In this document: positions 23,264 through 34,391 of the stretch, piece by piece | Position numbering within the stretch: position 1 is the first letter of the stretch | Layout of the letters: every line of letters starts with the position of its first letter | From: Kalmusia sp. IMI 367209 | Lineage: Eukaryota; Ascomycota; Dothideomycetes; Pleosporales; Didymosphaeriaceae | Assembly (NCBI GenBank): GCA_027946365.1 | Contig: JAPEUQ010000019.1 | Location: forward strand, 1-64,000 | Direction of reading: 5' to 3' | Length of the DNA stretch: 64,000 bases | Notes under the pieces: model-generated | What the model saw: the letters and a program-made list of their open reading frames with translations, nothing else | Databases searched by the model: none | What the model was told of the DNA's origin: nothing | Position numbers and translations under genes: made by a program

Positions 23264-25507
23264 CTATATCTCACCGTCAACGCTGCCTGACAAAATTCCA
23301 CCGTCCTCCCCATCTACCAGCCTAGCCTCCAACCGCTTCGCTCTCTCCTCCAAGTCGCTCTCCGTCTCCCTTCCCCTATCCCCTCTCATATCCTCCGCCG
23401 ACCATCCCTCCAACCCGTGCAGCGTCGCCGCCAACACCGAGCTCTTGTACAAGTACGCCTTCGTCCTGCGCTGCAACGCCGTCAACATCAAAAACACCAT
23501 GGACAGCACAACGAGGCTGAGTGGCAGAAAAAGGAATAGCCAGGGCACGATGATAAACGGCTGTGGCGCCCACGCCGTGCCCGTCATGTTCCTCGCATCC
23601 GGCGTATTGCTGCTGCGGATGTATTCACCCGCCACTTTCCCGATGTCCTCAATGACCGCGGGCCAGCCCCCCGATGTATTTTTCCGCTGCAAGAGGAAGT
23701 ATTGCACGTCGTCTGAGAACAGTCTGAGAACAGCGTCTCGTCGATCATCTGGGCGAGGTAGTCCCTCGGATACGGGCGGATCGTGAACGTCGTGTCGAGA
23801 CCATCCGACGATATTACATCCTCGAAGCCGTTCCCCGTCGTGCCGTTTTCGATGAATCTGAGAGGCCATAATGTGGAAGTCGCTTCGGACGTGAAATCCA
23901 CTTCGATCCCGGAGTGATACAGGTTGTTTGGGTTACGGTCGTAGGCGCGGTTCGTGTATTCTAAGGATGCGACGTGTATGCTACAGTGGGATAGCGTGGC
24001 GTTGAACTCGCCGAAGGTGTCCAGGTTGGCGATGCCGGGGAGTAGAGGATCTGTGTTGACGCAGGTGAATGTGCTGAGGGTGTAATCATCCAACGTGGGG
24101 AGTGGAGTATAACTGTCGAAGTGGTAGCGTTTGGAGGCGCAGAACGCGAAGGGCCATCCTGTTACGTCTTGGGAGTCTAGCATGTCCAAACCGAAATCAT
24201 GATTGTGAATTTGCTGCACGACCTGAGCATTGCCGAAGCTTGCTTTGTCCGAGGACCTAGGTGAGTTAGTGAGTGAAATACTAGGCATGTCTCCCTCTCC
24301 CTTTCCCGTAAGGGTTTGCGTTTTAAGCCTATGATCATATTCGTAGGTGGCGATGATGTAGGAGAAATCCTCTTTCTCGATGGTGCAGTTCATTGGGTAC
24401 CATATAGCCTTATCCTTTTTGTTCGCGGCGTCTTTGAAGTCCTGAAGGCGGGTGAAGCGGACACCATCAACATAATACGTGCAACCGAAGCCGCTGGTGG
24501 TGCGGATCTCTTTGGTATCGCATTTTGTCTCCGCACTCAGAGAAACATGATTCGGATATCTGCACGTTTTGGTCCCGCAAACATTGTTCGACTGGTATGT
24601 TGAAGGTCTCCCCGTCCATGCTGCCATCATGGCGAGAGTGAAAGTGAGCCGTCCTGAAGTTGTGAGTGAGAATCTCTGCTATGCCTGTAGTTTCACCAGG
24701 GAACGGCTTACCGTTACGACCGACCCGTTTAAAGTCTGAGTTCACATCAAGACGGTAGTCATTGAACGACGACGCATACGAAAGAGTACTCGTTTCGTTC
24801 GCCATCTTCGCGTCCCTAAGTTCCACCTTCACAACCTGCTGCGTGAACGGCTCAAAGGCAAGCAACATTATGGTGATGAAAGCCCCAAAAGAGGCAAGCA
24901 GAGGAGCAGTCCTCGTCTTCCACAGCATCACCAATGCTCCCATGGGTCCTCGACTCGCATCGTCGAAGATCTGCATTTGATTGAGCGTACGTGGTGATTC
25001 GAAATAGCTCCATTTCAGCTGACTGATGCCCCCGGTTATTGGCACCAATAATGCGGACTTGGCGATTGTGGAGAAGACTGATACCAAAGAGGCCGGTTGG
25101 ATAGGCAATTTCCAAGACGTGAGAGGCTTCCCATGGACTGAGACTAGGACTGCAATCACGGCTGCGGTGCTTGCAATGGCGAGTGCAGTGGCGTAGACTT
25201 CCCACCACCACCCAAAAGAGAACAGAGGCCCCTTGAAAGATGGTGTTAAGATGATGTGAGTTGCAACGTGACCTTTGTCGGCGCCATCTTCGTTCTGCCG
25301 AAGCGTTGAGTAAGACCCACCCTTGTCTGCTGCTCGATTTGGGTGCGCTTCGCGGGTAGATGAAAGTGATGATATTGATCTTCGGTCCTCCATGGTGTGT
25401 ATGTTTGCGTAGCATTGGAGGGGGCGACGGCATGTATCAAGTGTTGCAGCCCCTATGGCTTTTGAAGGCAACTGGAGGGTGTAAGGTTTGCGCTTAATTT
25501 CGTGCAT
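23264..25507 (-). pseudogene. DUF3176-type fungal membrane protein, frameshifted
   Basis: Three reading frames read in order form one protein of about 740 codons. The N-terminal part (frame 1, 25507 to ~24,585) has the DUF3176 look: a first hydrophobic segment after SFGWWWEVYA, a second helix after WKLPIQP, and a conserved LKWSYF..PRTLNQMQIFDDASRGP region. The middle (frame 2, to ~23,733) is a Cys- and Asn-rich extracellular domain. The end (frame 3, from ~23,735) has a last helix (PWLFLFLPLSLVVLSMVFLM) and a charged tail. Frame 1 to 2 changes near 24,575-24,590 without splice signals. Frame 2 to 3 changes exactly at an 11-bp tandem duplication (23711-23732). Function of the family is unknown. 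The start could be 25507 or the ATG at 25393. This is a pseudogene unless these are assembly errors. Confidence 0.65.
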
Positions 25508-25976
25508 GGTATGCGGGGGCCAAAACGATCCAATGCCACAATAGGTAAGTATGGAGGCCGATAGGAAGGTAAGCCTGTGGATTGCTCCGGTTCGCTCGCC
25601 CTATGTAGCCTGACCAAAAACCTCATTCCAATCGGACCAATAGAGACCCACCCAAAATGCGCTACAAAGTAATGATGGGTCGATCGGTTTAGGAAGACTG
25701 CATTGTTGTACTATGTTACCAGGTATAAGTTTTGTAACTGGTCAGCGCACGTAACCACCCGGAGCGTCTGTGAGCGCGCATGCATCAAATTGTGCCAAAA
25801 CACCGCCCTGTCTATTTTTGTATACAAAACTCAGTACTTTGTGTGACCGCCATTAGCATAATTCATAGCCTAACTTCGGTCAGGGTTAGGGTTGGGGTCT
25901 TGCAAACCGGCATTTCGCAAAATGGCACAAGCTCTGTTTCGGAATAGCGCAATTTGCATGTATTCTTGGAGCAGCC

Positions 25977-26618
25977 TCAACCGCTCAGGAAAGAGATCGA
26001 AGAACAGGTGCTGCCATCCGTACTGTCGCAGAGCTTGGCTTCGCAGTCGGTGTCTTCCACGTTCGGGAAGTGGTTAGGCATATTTCCATCGCGAGCGATC
26101 GCGAATTCTTCGAAGTTGTCAGGACGATAGCTGAGGAACTGGGAAGCGGTATCAAACATGGCGTAGTAAAGATAGATGATCTCTTCATTCGACATACCAG
26201 GGGCAACCGCCGTGAGAAAGTTGGCAGCAGCCGTGAGTCCATTGATGAATGTGTCGGTCATAAGAGTGGAGGCGAATGCGGGAAGCTGGGAAACCTTGCT
26301 GAGAGTGCCTGGAATAGGGTTACCGCGATACAAGCTCAGAAAGGCGGTCACCACCCCCGTGTCGCGGAGTAATATAGCGACAGTACTGTGTAAGCAACTG
26401 TCCGACGGGGCCCGCTTTTCAATCCTTAGTGAGGTGATGCCCTGTCGGGAAGCGTGGCGCGTAAATGTGTTCCGTTTGCCTGCGGAGCAGGTTTGTGAGC
26501 GCAGTGCATCTTCCACCTCGTCGGATACTAATACCCACATGTGGACAAGAGTGTAGTCGAGAAGAATAGAAAGGAGAGTGTGGCCAATGGGGACGGATTC
26601 CTCGATAGGAAGGGTCAA
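25977..26618 (-). CDS. Unrecognised open reading frame
   Basis: A 213-codon frame with a protein-like stretch in its C-terminal half (including SNEEIIYLYYAMFDTASQFL and a Cys-containing tail) that I do not recognise. Its first ~25 codons overlap the diterpene-cyclase remnant on the other strand. The surroundings are full of broken genes, so this may be a gene fragment rather than an active gene. No signal peptide or clear membrane segment is visible. Confidence 0.25.
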   Translation of the reverse strand: MTLPIEESVPIGHTLLSILLDYTLVHMWVLVSDEVEDALRSQTCSAGKRNTFTRHASRQGITSLRIEKRAPSDSCLHSTVAILLRDTGVVTAFLSLYRGNPIPGTLSKVSQLPAFASTLMTDTFINGLTAAANFLTAVAPGMSNEEIIYLYYAMFDTASQFLSYRPDNFEEFAIARDGNMPNHFPNVEDTDCEAKLCDSTDGSTCSSISFLSG

Positions 26619-27959
26619 CCGGAAGAAGTCCTCAACATAATCAAAGATACCTGCGGGTCACACGATCAAATTATGGGCTTCGGCTCATTCAGCCCTTCGA
26701 TGTACGATACCGCGTGGCTGTCCATGGTGCCTACAAATAGCAATCAGCATGCCCGTCTTTTCCCGCAGTGCCTAGGTGCAGTACTACAGGCTCAACAGAC
26801 TGACGGTACATGGCTATCATATGCGTCTCCTACAGATGGTATCCTCATTTCTCTTGCGGCGCTACTGTCAATTACTAAGCATAGAGCTCTCCCGTCGTCT
26901 GAGGAGCATCAGGCCTTTACGGAACGCATTGAACGAGGCGTAGATGGAATTCAAAGGCTGTTACAATAATAGGACCTGGAAAATGCTGTACATGTAGGTT
27001 TTGAGTTGCTCGTCACTGCTCTCATATGTCAATTAGAGGATCTTGCTATTAAGATCAAGTTCCCTAAGCGAGCCAAACTTGAGCAGTTGTATCGGCAGAA
27101 ACTGCGTAAATTCTTTCCGGGATTACTATACGAGTCCAAAAAAACTACACTCCTGCATTCTGTGCAGACTTTTGTCGGTCTTATCGAGTTTCAAAGAATT
27201 TCTCATCTCTGTTCTAAGGAACTGGGCATTTTTGGGTCCTCAGCTGCTACAGCGGCTTACCTTAATACACTCGCCAGAATGGGACGAAGGAGCAGAGGGA
27301 TATCTTCGCAGAATCGTTGTATCTTACGGCGATACTGGGAACGTGCCCAGTGCTTTTCCAACCTCACTCTTTGAAATTCCTTGGGTATGTCTGTTACCTT
27401 TGCTGGATCAATGCTACCACAAGTGGTTGTTGATATAAAGAAGGCCGTGTCGTTCATGCTCTCACCTGTTGTCGATGCGTCATCCCTCAGCAGCGTCAAT
27501 CTAAGCCCAATTGTAAAGATCTTTTCAAACGTCATGAGGCAGCAGGGCAGCATCGTTGGATTTGCTCCTAGCATACATGCGGATGCAGATTGTATCGCCC
27601 GCAACCTACTGATGCTCATGTGGCTTGGTCATCTCTGTTATGAGGCAACAGTGGATGTAGCACCATTGGTCAAAAGATTCGAAGGAGCTGAATGCTTCAA
27701 AACGTACGAGCTAGAGTGGAATCCAAGTTTCAACGCCAATTGCAATGTTATATTAGCGCTTTTAGAGGTTGAGCATGAACCCGAAGGCCATCACAGCTCG
27801 CAGATCGAAAAGGCTCTAACGTTTCTCCTGGATATGTCCCAAACCGGAGACCGAGACATCATCGGTAAATGGAACAGTTCACCCGGGAGAGCCGCACTGA
27901 CATGGAACTTGGGCGACAGCTATCTTGTAGCTAGTTCTGGATATCAAATTAGCGACTAG
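26541..27959 (+). pseudogene. Class II diterpene cyclase (CPS/KS-type) remnant
   Basis: Pieces of a fungal copalyl/ent-kaurene synthase-like protein appear in order in several frames. The first is an N-terminal block ending in the conserved SMYDTAW. Next comes a block beginning VGFELLV (27000 onward) with a family-like TTLLHS-type segment and TAAYL, then a frame change near 27,280. Last is a block (27381-27959) with GFAPS, NPSFNANCNV and GKWNSSPG. The functional family uses DxDD as the protonating acid to cyclise geranylgeranyl diphosphate; here the motif reads DADC (Cys codon 27591-27593). Two adjacent stops (TAA TAG, 26967-26972) and at least two frame changes break it. The C-terminal class I half with DDxxD is absent and no proper ATG precedes the first block. 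It is clearly non-functional and probably an old relic of a diterpenoid cluster. Confidence 0.75.
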
Positions 27960-28325
27960 AGACCCAGCACAAAGTTGACTTAGAACACATGCTGTAGGAT
28001 TGTGGTCGTCCGCTGTTCCATACCTTCGCACAGCATCAAGCTGAGCTCTTTACCAAGCTAATGAAATCACATATAGCCAGTGACGTGAGACGAGTCAAAT
28101 AATATTCCCCTGGGCTATATGAATGATTACTATATAGATGACTGGCCGCTTCGTGAAGAGTCTCTTTCAACGAAAACAAGCCTGGTGCATTCCATAGCCA
28201 CGATTAATTTCATACCAATATCAATAATTATCAAGCACGCAAGCAGGCCTACAAATCTAGAGACTCAAAGATGTCATGCAGCCCCCAATCCAGCCATGCT
28301 TAAGCGAGGCTAGTAAGATTCATGG

Positions 28326-28754
28326 ATCCCTGACCTCCAAGCGTCTATCTACGCCAACGAATCTCAGCACACCTACAACGGGACCGATATTGAGGTATCC
28401 TACTTCCCCACAGACCCTCTCAAAAGCACGACCTACTACGTGCAAAATGCGACTAAGCTATGGCCCGCTGACTAGAATGCCAATTCTGACTTGATTCATC
28501 AACGTCTTGCGCTCGCCGTCCCAGGAAGCGAGGACAACACAGCCTCTATGCTGAGCACCCATGATCACATGTTGAAAACAGGGAGCTAGATTCAGCTCGT
28601 TGAGTTGCGGAAATGGACTAGTGGGACCGATGGGCAGTCGTTCAAAGATCTGAATGACTGTCTATTTGATATGGATGAGTCACTTGGCACTAGTCTCAAG
28701 CGCATTAACCACGTCAAGGGCTGGTTCGAAACTCTAGGATTCGTCGATATCTAA
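28326..28754 (+). pseudogene. SAM-dependent methyltransferase relic (LaeA/UMTA-like tail)
   Basis: One frame, read through two stops, resembles the second half of fungal class I methyltransferases. It has a segment ending in IHQRLALAV (usual form DxIHxRxxxxxV), an IQLVEL strand after a broken GG(W) turn, and a C-terminal VKGWFETLGFVDI that fits the typical xGWMxxAGFxDV end. Both stops are TAG (in GAC-TAG-AAT and AGC-TAG-ATT) where family members commonly have Trp, so TGG to TAG is likely. The N-terminal SAM-binding half is not recognisable upstream. It lies just after the cyclase remnant and may have belonged to the same lost cluster. Confidence 0.4.
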
Positions 28755-29934
28755 GAAGCCATCATGGAGCCGAGCTATGAGACCTCCGAACAAGAAAATA
28801 CAGGAGGTTGCGGAGAAGAGTATTCTTACCATCGTAAGCAGTATTTTTGGGGTCACGTTTAGTAGGTAGTATAGCCTTGTATTGAGTTCGTATATTCATA
28901 GGTATGACGTTTCCTCAGCAGCTGCTGAGTCTTCCCGACGAAAGGGTCCTGCTGATCAAGAAGGAGCTGGAGAAACATATAAGTACTGATTCTGTTGGTA
29001 CGCATTAGTAGTATAAGATAGTATGGGGGAGGAAGCCGCTCCTGGGAGTAAGCATCACCGAGGTACAATCAAATGTGGATCTCTTGGGAAACGGTTGGAA
29101 GGTCCTCAGATCAATCATGTTCTATGCCATGATATATACTGATAGGTTACTATTCGGCCACTGGTGTTTGTTCACCTATAGAACTGGAAAATGCAGAGTC
29201 GAGGATGAATACAAATTACTGTTGTCTTAGGAGAGCGTGTTTACCAACATTGTATTGATGTATTTACTTCAGGGTGCGATGCTTCAGTAAAGCCCTTTGA
29301 TTAGACGGTTGTGGTGCGATTGGTTTAGGATCCATGCGCTTGATTCACCATCTAAATCAATTCAACATGTAAATACTGGCTCGTATCGCGTTCGGCAATG
29401 AGGCAACTAAATAATCCTATAGCCGGCTGTCAATCCATGTCGATCAACGTAAGTGGGTCAAGGTGCAGATAGGGATCAATGTAAAGACTTGAAAATATGA
29501 GTAAAAATCACAAGCGTCTCTCAAGACGCTCATTCAAAATCAAGACGTCAGAGCATCAATCACGAGCTTAAATCACCTTCTTGACAACGACAGAGACAGC
29601 CCAGCGCCACTTTTGTCGTCGTGACAAAAGGATGCAGTGCAAATAAGTTAGTCCGGCGCTCAAATCTCCAGATTGGTATGATGCGGTGATAATGGCATCA
29701 CTACTAAAGATTCCAGTGACATTTACAGGTCGTACGGGATGAGGGCTAGTTTTATTGGCGTTGAGAGTGAGCAAGATGTAATACAGAATGGACTTTAATC
29801 CAACTTGAAACAACGCTCTCTGAATCATGCATCGTGATGCTGACTTGCGCGAATTGTGGGCCTACACATAGTTAATCAAATTAACGATCTGAATTCCAGA
29901 CTGGATGTCATAAAGCTGTCGCAAGCCAAGCGTT
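28755..29934. other. Intergenic region, nothing recognised
   Basis: About 1.2 kb without a supportable gene on either strand. Only short shadow frames (under 90 codons) occur and no repeats stand out. Confidence 0.5.
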
Positions 29935-30988
29935 TTACGTCAAATCGCACGCAATGTTAGGGCCGAAATCGACCCTCCTAGGCTGCCAACCCAATACCAG
30001 CCTCGCGCGGGCAAAATCAATATTGGCGACGAGACTTAACGCCTCAAGAAACGCATTACCGTGGGTGCCAACGTATTCTAGTGGCGCCTTTACGCCCAAC
30101 GCAGCCTTGGCCGCCTCGAGCAGGTCGGCAATCCACAGATTCTCCGTGCCCACGTCGAACACAGGCCAGGCACCCAATTGGTTGTCGATGCGGTCAAGAG
30201 CGCCAACATAAGCGGCAGCGAGATCATCCACATGCACCACGCCTGAACGCTAGCCCGCATCTGCGGGAATCGCAAAGGGGTCCGCTGGAGCCGCTCTGGG
30301 CCGCCGCGAGAATCGGCCCCCACCATGTGCCCCACACCCACGATCCACGTCCGTAGATGGTAGCTGGGCGGATGATGGCGACATTGAGAAGGTCGCGCGC
30401 GGCGAGAATGGCTTGCTCGTGTGCAGGACGCCATGCAACAGCTGTGGCTGGCTTGCCAGGAGAGAGTGACGTACCGGGCGGGGTCTACTTGTCAGCTTAT
30501 GCTACACGACGACACTAGCAAGCGAAGACACGTACTAAGTCGTTGACGCGACGGGACGGTGAGCCATGGACCCAGGAACCCGACGTATAGATAAAAGCAA
30601 GCTTTGGGCCAACCGCCTTGTCCTTGGTGAGGATAGTGGCACGGGTGCAAGCTGCCGTTTTGATGGCCTCTAGGACGCCTGCGACTTGCTCATAAGCCGA
30701 TGAGGCGTCGATGACGGCGTCGATGCTGTGCGTGAGGATGGCCTTGGTGAGGGTGTGCGGGTTCGTGAGATCGACATCCTCCAAGGCCGTGATTTCGTTA
30801 GCTCGAAGCTGGGATGCTTTAACATCGGAACGGGCCGTTCCCCAGACTGCATAGTTTCCAGTGCGAAGCAGAGCCTGGGCAATGGCTTAATGGTGCTTGT
30901 TAGCCTTTTCTTCTTGGGCTAGTACGGCTGTTGCTTACTTACCCAAGCCGAGATAGCCAGAGCCACCAATTACGAGGACGTTAGGCAT
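29935..30988 (-). pseudogene. NAD(P)-dependent epimerase/dehydratase (atypical SDR), inactivated
   Basis: Model: exons 30988-30943, 30885-30536 and 30484-29935 (introns 57 and 51 bp). The protein starts MPNVLVIGGSGYLG, an N-terminal Rossmann glycine motif, followed by DASSAYE, an IIRPATIYGRG segment and VVHVDDLAAAY. These are all typical of NAD-dependent epimerase-like reductases that act on small molecules. Two lesions interrupt exon 3: a 1-nt frame change at the GGGG run 30277-30280 and an in-frame TAG (30250-30252) eleven codons later. The TAG could derive from CAG by C-to-T. The C-terminal 100 codons remain open. A small palindrome (CCCGCA/TGCGGG) lies at the lesion. The gene is likely inactive; otherwise the frame change would need to be a sequencing error and the stop real. 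Confidence 0.7.
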
Positions 30989-32814
30989 CGTGGGTACACT
31001 GTGTTACTAAAATTGTGTTGCCGGTCACGCGGTTGGAAAGCGACTTGATTATGTAGTTGTAGGCACAGGAGCTTGCCTTCATTGTCTGCTGAAAGAAGCC
31101 CGAACTCGCAACTGCATCAGCGCATCCATGGCCTTGGTCAGCGTGTCGGGATCGGGCGGCTCAGTGGTAATTGCATTACACCGAGTAGATAGCGCTCGGG
31201 GATGCACTCGCACTCCGCCAGCTCCACGTACGCCCCCCAAGCATTAGGCCGCTTAGCAGCCCAGCATCACCCACGCCGCTCCATGTCATCTGATTCCCCT
31301 GGTTGTCCTCCCCTCTTCTCTAGCAAAGTCGAGCAAAGGATAGGCCCTCCCACGCTCCCCACACCTCTTATTTTAGATGCGCTGAGCAGCAAGGGTTGTT
31401 GCCTATCGCCCCACCCTTATTTTGAGGCACGAGTGACCACAGCATCGATGGCAATACAGATGATGTGGGGGACGATGTCACTTCCCCCGACCGCAGAACC
31501 TTCCCTGGTCCACAAGTTCACACATTGTTTAACGTCTGCATCCCTGGACGCATCGTTACTGTACCCGTACGACATTTTGACTGTCGGTGAAGTCACACGA
31601 CATGCATGCATGCGTCTATCGCTGTTCTTCTCATTAGATCTTGACATTGTTAGCTCACATCGTCGGAACTATTTGCTGTAGATACCTCTTAACGGCCCTA
31701 TAGCAACAAAGATAGCATCAATCATTAGCTTCTCATCTTGGATCGGCTCAATGGGTTTCACGAGGTTACTCGCAATCTTCACTGGATGCCTCCACTTCTA
31801 AGAAATAATAGCCCATGGTGTTCCAAAGTTACACACACCCCCTTGAAAGCCTGTCTTCATATTAGGTCAAGTGGCTTTTGCTATTCTTTCGCACAAGTTC
31901 TTGTGTTATGACTGACTAAAATCTTGTCTCATCCTGGGAACCCTCTGATCAAGTCATGTCAGGTTGCTGTGCCACCTCTTCCTGTTGGATCTATCATTCG
32001 ATTCGCTGGTGATAAATCTCGCAAAGGCTAGTGGGCCCCGTTAGCTGACTGCAGTATGGTTGACCGCTCACTGTATTCATCAACATTGCCCCAATCATTT
32101 AGCTATGTAAAGTCACACAGATCTTGGCGTGTGCCGCAAGCGTGCATAAACTTTGCATGAAGCATGCCCTAATTACTCCGTCGCGATTCGGGTCATAAGC
32201 CAGTCCATAAAATTAAAGAAGGCAAAAGGCAAAGAAACCACAGATTCTCTTGGTTCGTCGTGGTCACAGGAATGTTGCAAGGCCCTCTCAAAAAAATCGT
32301 CACGCTACTACGTTGACAAATCATTTCGCTGTTTCTTTGGAGTCACCGTCGATTTAGTACATCTACACAAGGAGGACTTCAGAGAGAACTATGAATAAGT
32401 CAGGGGAGTAGGTAGAGACGTCGCGTCGCTCTGATAGACTTCCAATTAGGCCACATTAGCCTCAAATCCATTCATTTAATATTTCACACTAGTCATCATA
32501 ATTTAGGATAAAGATTCGCGGATGAACCTCATTCTTGTATGGCTACCTGTTTCATTTCCTGTATGACATGAAACCAGAGGTGCTGTATTTGTCTCTCTTT
32601 CTGGTACTTACTTCAACGGGTTTGATGACGGATATGTCAATCTCACGAACATGAATATATGGCCCTTGGTGATCGGAGGCTATCATTCCCTCTGGGATCA
32701 CATTGCTAGGACAATCTGAGAGAAAAGCTTCCATGTTTTGGACCCCAGGTTTCATAGTAACAGCTTTCTATGAGCCAGTACAACTCTTCTATATCACAAT
32801 TGTAAATAATATAG
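30989..32814. other. Intergenic region, nothing recognised
   Basis: About 1.8 kb. A 159-codon frame (31202-31681, +) and a 67-codon frame (32552-32755, -) are open, but neither resembles a known family and neither has a convincing start or splicing context. I do not call them genes. Confidence 0.45.
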
Positions 32815-34391
32815 TTACACAGCAGCAAGAGCAGCCCTCGATTCTCGAATTACATCGAACGAGAAGACGTATTCGTTGACTTCATCAACAGAATCAAGCC
32901 TCTTACCCCTAGGAAGATACTCGGCGGCAGCGTCACGGACGCTTTGTGGTGCTGGTGGATTGATGTTGGAAAGAACTTGCAGTGCTGAGCTTCTATTTCG
33001 CCTCACCTGCTCAAAAAGCTGCAGTCGATCCTTCATCGCCGATTTATCGTGCAGCTGATCAAACAAAATACCAAGAGCTGCACCATCTTCGATGGCTTGT
33101 CCACCACCTTGACCCTGAACTGCTTCCTAGATTTAGCAAGTATCCTTTGGTACATCAAACAGCATGAAAAATCCACGTACAAGTGAGCATAGGGTGGGCT
33201 GCATCACCGATAAGGATAAGTTTGTCCTTGTGCCATCTAGAAATCGGCCCTCGCGCGACCAACTTCCAGAACTTCACATCACGGGCTTTTCTGCGTCATG
33301 TGTTAGTACAACGTGTTATTTTTTGATATTTGAACATACTTGATAACAGTTTGCAGAGCCGGATTAAAGTGCTTTTCAGCATATCCTAACGGCATGCTTG
33401 GGTCCACCATCGCTCGAAAATCTACGCTCAGCATTAATAACTCATCATTCGCTCAATTCACAAGCTGGGGACCTTCATACCTTCTCCGACGTGGGAGGTG
33501 TCGAATCCCCGTGAGAGATACAGAAAGTTCTGTACCTGGTTGCTGAACACCAGCATTGTCAATAGCTGTTCAGGTATTTGGAAAGAAAAACATGACGCAC
33601 TTTCGACAAGGGTACCAAACGAGGCCAGCAGCACCACCCGCTGCCGTGAAGTACCTTGTGCACGAGTCTTGAACCATGTGAGCGGTCTCTAGGTCCGATA
33701 GTAACTCCTCAGTCGGCACTAGCCACCGCATACACGCCCAACCTGTTTCTCCAGCACGGACAGCCTCATCGCCAAGGACGTGCTTTACAGCTTTGGAATG
33801 CACACCGTCTGCGGCAACGATGAGATCGGCTTGGAAGACATAGCCGTCTTCAGTCGTGACCTTACCATGCTCAGCATCCTATCTGTTTGTATTAGCGACC
33901 TGCTATCCAAGCCCGATTTTAAGCTTCCGTCAATATCTTACATATTGAACAACCTTGGACCGCACCCGAACCTCACAGGAGCGCCCGGGGCCTTCCTTTT
34001 GTGTGGCAAGCAATCTTAGCTGATTATGAAGATCCTCTCGATGGACAGCGTACATAGGAAGGCCCCAAGTCGATTCACAATCCTTATAATAGCTGGGAAT
34101 CAACACCTCCATAGTTTTGCCGTCTAACAGAGTTCCCTTACGTATGGCCACCATACCAGACTGGTTCGGCACAAAGTTCCACGACCGGAGGACTCGGGAC
34201 GCATTGGGCTTGATCGTGATCGCTGCTCCGACTTCGTGCAGCAACGATGATTGTTCGAGTATCTTGCGCCATGTTAGAGAGAGGAGCTCTTGTCAGAGTG
34301 ATGTACGAACTGTCACTCTATGGCCTGCTCTGCGCAAACCGATCCCGGCACTCAGACCAGCAATCCCAGCGCCTACGATGATGATATCCAT
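32815..34391 (-). CDS. FAD-dependent monooxygenase (salicylate-hydroxylase-like)
   Basis: Model: seven exons, 34391-34311, 34262-33942, 33878-33601, 33542-33481, 33421-33340, 33290-33181 and 33122-32815 (introns 48-63 bp), 413 aa, closing in frame. It looks shattered at first sight, but every apparent frame change coincides with a GT..AG pair of matching phase. Motifs: FAD-binding VGAGIAGLSAG at residues 4-14, AADGVHS (DG motif) about residue 158, and a second FAD motif LILIGDAAHPM about residue 295, followed by GQGGGQAIEDG. This group A flavoprotein monooxygenase family uses NAD(P)H and O2 to hydroxylate aromatic or polyketide substrates. Members occur in many PKS clusters, including azaphilone and asperfuranone ones. 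It is the only gene between 20.8 and 36.4 kb that appears intact. The exon 6/7 junction (acceptor GGAAG) is the least certain. Confidence 0.7.

Noticed and set aside
31202..31681. 159-codon frame in the spacer right of the epimerase relic
   Set aside because: Composition and sequence resemble random translation. No family motifs, signal peptide or supporting splice context.
32815..34391. Apparent multiple frameshifts in the FAD monooxygenase
   Set aside because: Each frame change can be explained by a GT..AG intron of 48-63 bp with matching phase, and the total is divisible by three.
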